Source of the DNA: Streptomyces sp. R28
Lineage (GTDB): Bacteria > Actinomycetota > Actinomycetes > Streptomycetales > Streptomycetaceae
Assembly (NCBI RefSeq): GCF_041052385.1
Contig: NZ_CP163439.1
Coordinates: 6,375,001-6,439,000 of the forward strand
DNA length: 64,000 nucleotides
Reading direction: 5' to 3'
The notes below the pieces were generated by a model, which was given only the letters and a program-made list of their open reading frames with translations, was not told the DNA's origin and searched no databases. Below, piece after piece: positions 60,704 through 64,000 of the stretch. Each line of letters opens with the position of its first letter. Positions within the stretch are counted from its first letter, which is position 1. A program made the translations under genes and the position numbers.

Positions 60704-61591
60704 ATGATGAGCGGACGTATCGCATGTCGGAGCATGGCCGTAATGCTCGCCGCGGCCACCTTGTTGCCCATCGGCAGCGCCTCGGCCGACCCCGTCCCCC
60801 CGGATTCCGGACCGCAGGCCGAACTCGTGCCCGGGATGCCCCTGGACGTGCTCCCGCTCTGGCAGACGGACACGCCCGACCAGGCGACGGCGCCGCAGGT
60901 GTACACGCCCAGCGTCGAGGAGGACGCCGTCGAGCCACAGGACGCGCCGGAGGAGGCGTACGACCGCGTCGAGTACGTCGATCCCATCGACGCCCTCGGG
61001 GGCGTGAAGTGCAGCGAGGAGACGGGCCCGCAGCAGCGGCAGGTCGAGCAGTGGCTGAAGCTGCCGGTGGACGGGGAGCAGTCGGCCGCCGACTGCCGGG
61101 CCATCCGCGCCTTTCAGGTGAAGCACAAGATCAAGCCCGCCATCGGGTTCGCCGGACCGGTGACCTGGGCCACCATGCAGCTCGTCTCCGCCGGGAAGAA
61201 CCCGAACGCCGACAAGAAGTGCCCGGTGCGGCGGTACCGGGTCGTCTGTGTCGACCTCGACCGGCAGCTGACCTGGGTGCAGGAAGGCAAGCATGTCGTC
61301 TTCGGGCCCGTGCCCATCCGGAGCGGCCGGGAGGGATACGGGACGCGCACCGGATGGCACGCGGTCTACTGGCGGCACAAGAACCATGTGTCGTCGCTGT
61401 ACAACAGCCCCATGCCCTACTCCCAGTTCTTCAGCGGGGGACAGGCCTTCCACGGTGTCTACGCCAGCATCTTCACCCCCATCGGCTCGCGGGGCTGCGT
61501 CAATCTGCTCCTGGACGACGCCCGGGAGCTGTGGGGTCTGCTGAAGCAGAGCGACCGCGTGTACGTGTGGGGGCACCGGTCGGAGCCGTAG
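60704..61591 (+). CDS. Secreted L,D-transpeptidase with peptidoglycan-binding domain
   Basis: A 295-aa exported protein. The signal peptide ends near GSASADP. A proline/acid-rich linker leads to a PG_binding_1 domain (about 100-170, AFQVKHKIKPAIGFAGPVTW), then a YkuD catalytic domain with H250 in FHGVY and the nucleophile C265 in SRGCVNL. It makes 3-3 cross-links or attaches proteins to peptidoglycan. Starts at 60698 (GTG), 60704 or 60707 are possible. It lies before alr, which makes D-Ala for the wall. Confidence 0.87.
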   Translation: MMSGRIACRSMAVMLAAATLLPIGSASADPVPPDSGPQAELVPGMPLDVLPLWQTDTPDQATAPQVYTPSVEEDAVEPQDAPEEAYDRVEYVDPIDALGGVKCSEETGPQQRQVEQWLKLPVDGEQSAADCRAIRAFQVKHKIKPAIGFAGPVTWATMQLVSAGKNPNADKKCPVRRYRVVCVDLDRQLTWVQEGKHVVFGPVPIRSGREGYGTRTGWHAVYWRHKNHVSSLYNSPMPYSQFFSGGQAFHGVYASIFTPIGSRGCVNLLLDDARELWGLLKQSDRVYVWGHRSEP

Positions 61592-61665
61592 ACCCGGGAG
61601 CGCGACGGGGTTGGGGGTCCCGGCCCGGCGGCGCTGTCGGACCCCTCTGAGACACTGGGGGCGCG

Positions 61666-62832
61666 ATGACAGAAACAGCAGCCCTGCGGACCGCGCCCCT
61701 GCGGGCCCGCGCCGAGATCGATCTGGCCGCCCTGCGGGCCAATGTGCGGACCCTGCGCGCCCTCGCGCCGGGCGCGGCCCTCATGGCCGTCGTGAAGTCG
61801 GACGCGTACGGCCACGGGGCGGTGCCGTGTGCCCGCGCGGCCGTCGAGGCGGGCGCCGGCTGGCTGGGGACGGCGACGCCCGAGGAGGCCCTCGTGCTGC
61901 GCGCCGCCGGGCTGGACGGCGTGCGGATCCTGTGCTGGCTGTGGACGCCGGGCGGGCCCTGGCGGGAGGCCATCGAGGCCGACGTCGACGTCTCCGTGAG
62001 CGGGATGTGGGCCCTACGGGAGGCCACCGAGGCCGCCCGGTCGGCCGGCGCCCCCGCGCGCGTGCAGCTCAAGGCCGACACCGGTCTCGGGCGCAACGGC
62101 TGCCAGCCGGGTGACGACTGGGCCGAGCTGGTGCGGGAGGCCGTGCGGGCCGAGGCCGGCGGACTGATCCGGATCACCGGGCTCTGGTCGCACTTCGCCT
62201 GCGCCGACGAGCCGGGGCATCCGTCCGTCGCCGCCCAGCTCTCCCTCTTCCGGGAGATGGTCGCCTACGCCGAGGCGCGGGGCGTGCGCCCCGAGGTGCG
62301 GCACATCGCCAACTCGCCCGCCACGCTCACCCTCCCCGACAGCCACTTCGACCTGGTGCGCACCGGGATCGCGACCTACGGCATCTCGCCCAGCCCCGAG
62401 CTGGGCAGCCCCGCCGACTTCGGGCTGCGGCCCGTGATGACGCTCTCGGCGTCCCTCGCCCTGGTGAAACACGTGCCGGGCGGCCACGGCGTCAGCTACG
62501 GGCATCACTACATCACCCCCGGCGAGACCACCCTCGGCCTCGTCCCCCTCGGTTACGCCGACGGCATCCCGCGGCACGCCTCGGGCGCCGGGCCCGTCCT
62601 GGTCGGCGACAAGTGGCGGACGGTCGCAGGACGGATCGCGATGGATCAGTTCGTCGTGGATCTGGGCGGGGACGAGCCCGAGCCGGGCGCCCGGGCCGTG
62701 CTGTTCGGTCCCGGTGACCGCGGTGAGCCCACCGCCGAGGACTGGGCGCAGGCCGCGGGCACCATCGCCTACGAAATCGTCACCCGGATCGGAACGCGCG
62801 TTCCCCGCGTCTATAGGAACGGGTCCACGTGA
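61666..62832 (+). CDS. alr: Alanine racemase
   Basis: A 388-aa PLP enzyme. The PLP lysine is K44 in AVVKSDAYGHG. The second catalytic residue, tyrosine, is in VSYGHHYITPGET. The C-terminal beta domain is IAMDQFVVDLGG. It makes D-alanine for peptidoglycan. No clear ribosome binding site precedes the ATG (GGGGGCG). Confidence 0.95.
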   Translation: MTETAALRTAPLRARAEIDLAALRANVRTLRALAPGAALMAVVKSDAYGHGAVPCARAAVEAGAGWLGTATPEEALVLRAAGLDGVRILCWLWTPGGPWREAIEADVDVSVSGMWALREATEAARSAGAPARVQLKADTGLGRNGCQPGDDWAELVREAVRAEAGGLIRITGLWSHFACADEPGHPSVAAQLSLFREMVAYAEARGVRPEVRHIANSPATLTLPDSHFDLVRTGIATYGISPSPELGSPADFGLRPVMTLSASLALVKHVPGGHGVSYGHHYITPGETTLGLVPLGYADGIPRHASGAGPVLVGDKWRTVAGRIAMDQFVVDLGGDEPEPGARAVLFGPGDRGEPTAEDWAQAAGTIAYEIVTRIGTRVPRVYRNGST

Positions 62833-63043
62833 TGCGGTCATCCGATGCGTCCATGTGATGCGTCCGTGTGAGTGCGGCTATGTGGGTGCGGCTATGTGAA
62901 GGGTGAAAGCGTCTAGGTGAATGAGGAACGAGACGGGTAACCCGTAGCGAAACATCGGAACCGAACACCTGCACCATCCACGACCTGATGTCACACCGGC
63001 GTCATCCGACCCACCGGCATTACCCAGCGAAGAGGAGCGGTAC
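62833..63043. promoter_or_regulatory. Repeat-containing spacer upstream of the hydrolase
   Basis: A GTGATGCG-type imperfect repeat region (62831-62870) is followed by two copies of GTGCGGCTATGTG. The near-perfect palindrome ACGGGTAACCCGT lies at 62933-62945. This is a candidate operator. AGAGGAGCGG precedes the GTG at 63044. Confidence 0.4.
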
Positions 63044-64000
63044 GTGAGCGAGAGCAGTGCGGAGGTCGTCGCGGCCGTCGCCTCCGCCACGGGGGCGGCC
63101 GCGAACTGGCGCAGGGCCACCGGTATCGCCGGCGCCGCGATAGGCGTGATCGCGGCGGGGGCGGCCGCAGGCGTCGCCATAGAGCGGATGACCGTGGGCC
63201 GGGGCATACGGCAGAAGGCCCGCCTCGCCCTCGACTCGACGGGGCCGTACGGCTCGCTGCGCGGCATGCCCGGCAAGGCGTACGCCGACGACGGCACCGA
63301 GCTGTACTACGAGGTCGACGACATCGACCCCGAGGCGGCCCCCGCCCTCACCCCGCGCCGGCGACGGCTCTTCGGGCGCAAGGCACCCGCCCCCGTCACC
63401 GTCGTCTTCAGCCACGGCTACTGCCTCAGCCAGGACTCCTGGCACTTCCAGCGCGCCGCGCTCAGGGGCGTCGTACGCACCGTGCACTGGGACCAGCGCA
63501 GCCACGGCCGGTCCGGGCGGGGCGCGGCCCAGGTCGAGGAGGGCGTGCCGGTCGACATCGAGCAGCTCGGGCGCGACCTGAAGGCCGTCATCGACGCCGC
63601 CGTGCCCGAAGGGCCGATGGTGCTGGTCGGGCACTCCATGGGCGGGATGACCGTGATGGCGCTGGCCGACCAGTACCCGGAGCTGATCCGCGACCGGGTC
63701 GTCGCCACCGCCTTCGTCGGTACGTCCTCCGGACGGCTCGGCGAGGTCAACTTCGGGCTGCCGGTCGCCGGTGTGAATGCGGTACGGCGGGTGTTGCCGG
63801 GCGTGCTCAAGGCGCTGGGGCAGCGGGCCGAGCTGGTGGAGCGGGGCCGCCGGGCCACCGCCGACCTGTTCGCGGGGATCATCAAGCGGTACTCGTTCTC
63901 GTCGCGGGACGTCGATCCTGCCGTCGCCCGGTTCGCCGAGCGGATGATCGAGGGGACGCCGATCGACGTGGTCGCGGAGTTCTACCCGGCCTTCGCCGAC
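63044..64000 (+). CDS. Alpha/beta hydrolase, cut by the window end
   Basis: At least 319 residues of an alpha/beta-hydrolase-fold protein; the 3' end lies outside. An N-terminal hydrophobic Ala/Gly-rich segment (about 28-45) is followed by the hydrolase core. The oxyanion region is VVFSHGYCLSQDSWHFQRAA and the nucleophile motif is GHSMGG. The family includes lipases, esterases and peptidases. No function can be given. It follows alr after 211 bases and starts at a GTG with a good ribosome binding site. Confidence 0.8.
   Translation, partial: MSESSAEVVAAVASATGAAANWRRATGIAGAAIGVIAAGAAAGVAIERMTVGRGIRQKARLALDSTGPYGSLRGMPGKAYADDGTELYYEVDDIDPEAAPALTPRRRRLFGRKAPAPVTVVFSHGYCLSQDSWHFQRAALRGVVRTVHWDQRSHGRSGRGAAQVEEGVPVDIEQLGRDLKAVIDAAVPEGPMVLVGHSMGGMTVMALADQYPELIRDRVVATAFVGTSSGRLGEVNFGLPVAGVNAVRRVLPGVLKALGQRAELVERGRRATADLFAGIIKRYSFSSRDVDPAVARFAERMIEGTPIDVVAEFYPAFAD

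Noticed and set aside
62989..62995. TGTCACA, an exact ECF41-type -35 element
   Set aside because: The required CGTC is not found 16 bases downstream; a CGTC lies only four bases away.
1..64000. CRISPR arrays, tRNA or rRNA genes, transposases, integrases
   Set aside because: None were seen on either strand. The short tandem repeats here lie within coding or promoter DNA and lack spacer structure.

Overview
This window is Streptomyces chromosome, or a very close relative. The GC content is high, codons strongly prefer G or C in the third position, GTG starts are common, and long antisense shadow ORFs run opposite most genes. The S10, spc and alpha ribosomal operons are laid out as in streptomycetes: secY-adk-map-infA-rpmJ-rpsM-rpsK-rpoA-rplQ-truA, with no rpsD between rpsK and rpoA.

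Region 1 (about 211-12610) is a co-directional cluster for a secreted or surface polysaccharide. It encodes a CDP-alcohol phosphotransferase, a WcaF-like O-acetyltransferase, two GT4 glycosyltransferases, a GDP-mannose 3,5-epimerase-like enzyme, a methyltransferase, a Wzy-type polymerase, a Wzz/BY-kinase-like co-polymerase with a degenerate P-loop, a Wzx-type flippase, a secreted repeat/FN3 protein and a TagD-like cytidylyltransferase. The two CDP-alcohol enzymes sit at the two ends.

Region 2 (12766-17113) holds a secreted glucose/sorbosone-dehydrogenase-family protein followed by a complete PQQ set, pqqA-B-C-D-E. The polysaccharide genes, the candidate quinoprotein and its cofactor pathway therefore lie head to tail. 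I consider this the most interesting composite locus in the window.

Region 3 (17114-37001) is the housekeeping core: S10/spc ribosomal genes, secY-adk, a WD40-like membrane protein, a small secreted protein on the minus strand, then map, infA, rpmJ, rpsM, rpsK, rpoA, rplQ and truA. Several spacers hold strong stem-loops.

Region 4 (37216-42757) lies between truA and rplM. It encodes a cellulose-synthase-like GT2, a GH26-like lipoprotein, a GT39-like membrane glycosyltransferase, a small ORF and a polyprenyl-phosphate sugar synthase. It looks like a second, synthase-dependent glycan locus.

Region 5 (42810-64000) contains a membrane protein, a GT87-like mannosyltransferase, rplM-rpsI, glmM, a secreted protein, a DUF389 protein, coaA, a DrrAB-type ABC exporter, glmS, an ECF41 sigma factor with a divergent 4-TM gene and an FAD monooxygenase, nnr, a secreted beta-helix protein, acpS, an L,D-transpeptidase, alr and a truncated alpha/beta hydrolase. 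Much of it concerns cell-envelope precursors (GlcNAc-6-P/GlcNAc-1-P, D-Ala, peptidoglycan cross-links, CoA/ACP). All functions are read from sequence motifs and family knowledge; no database search was run.
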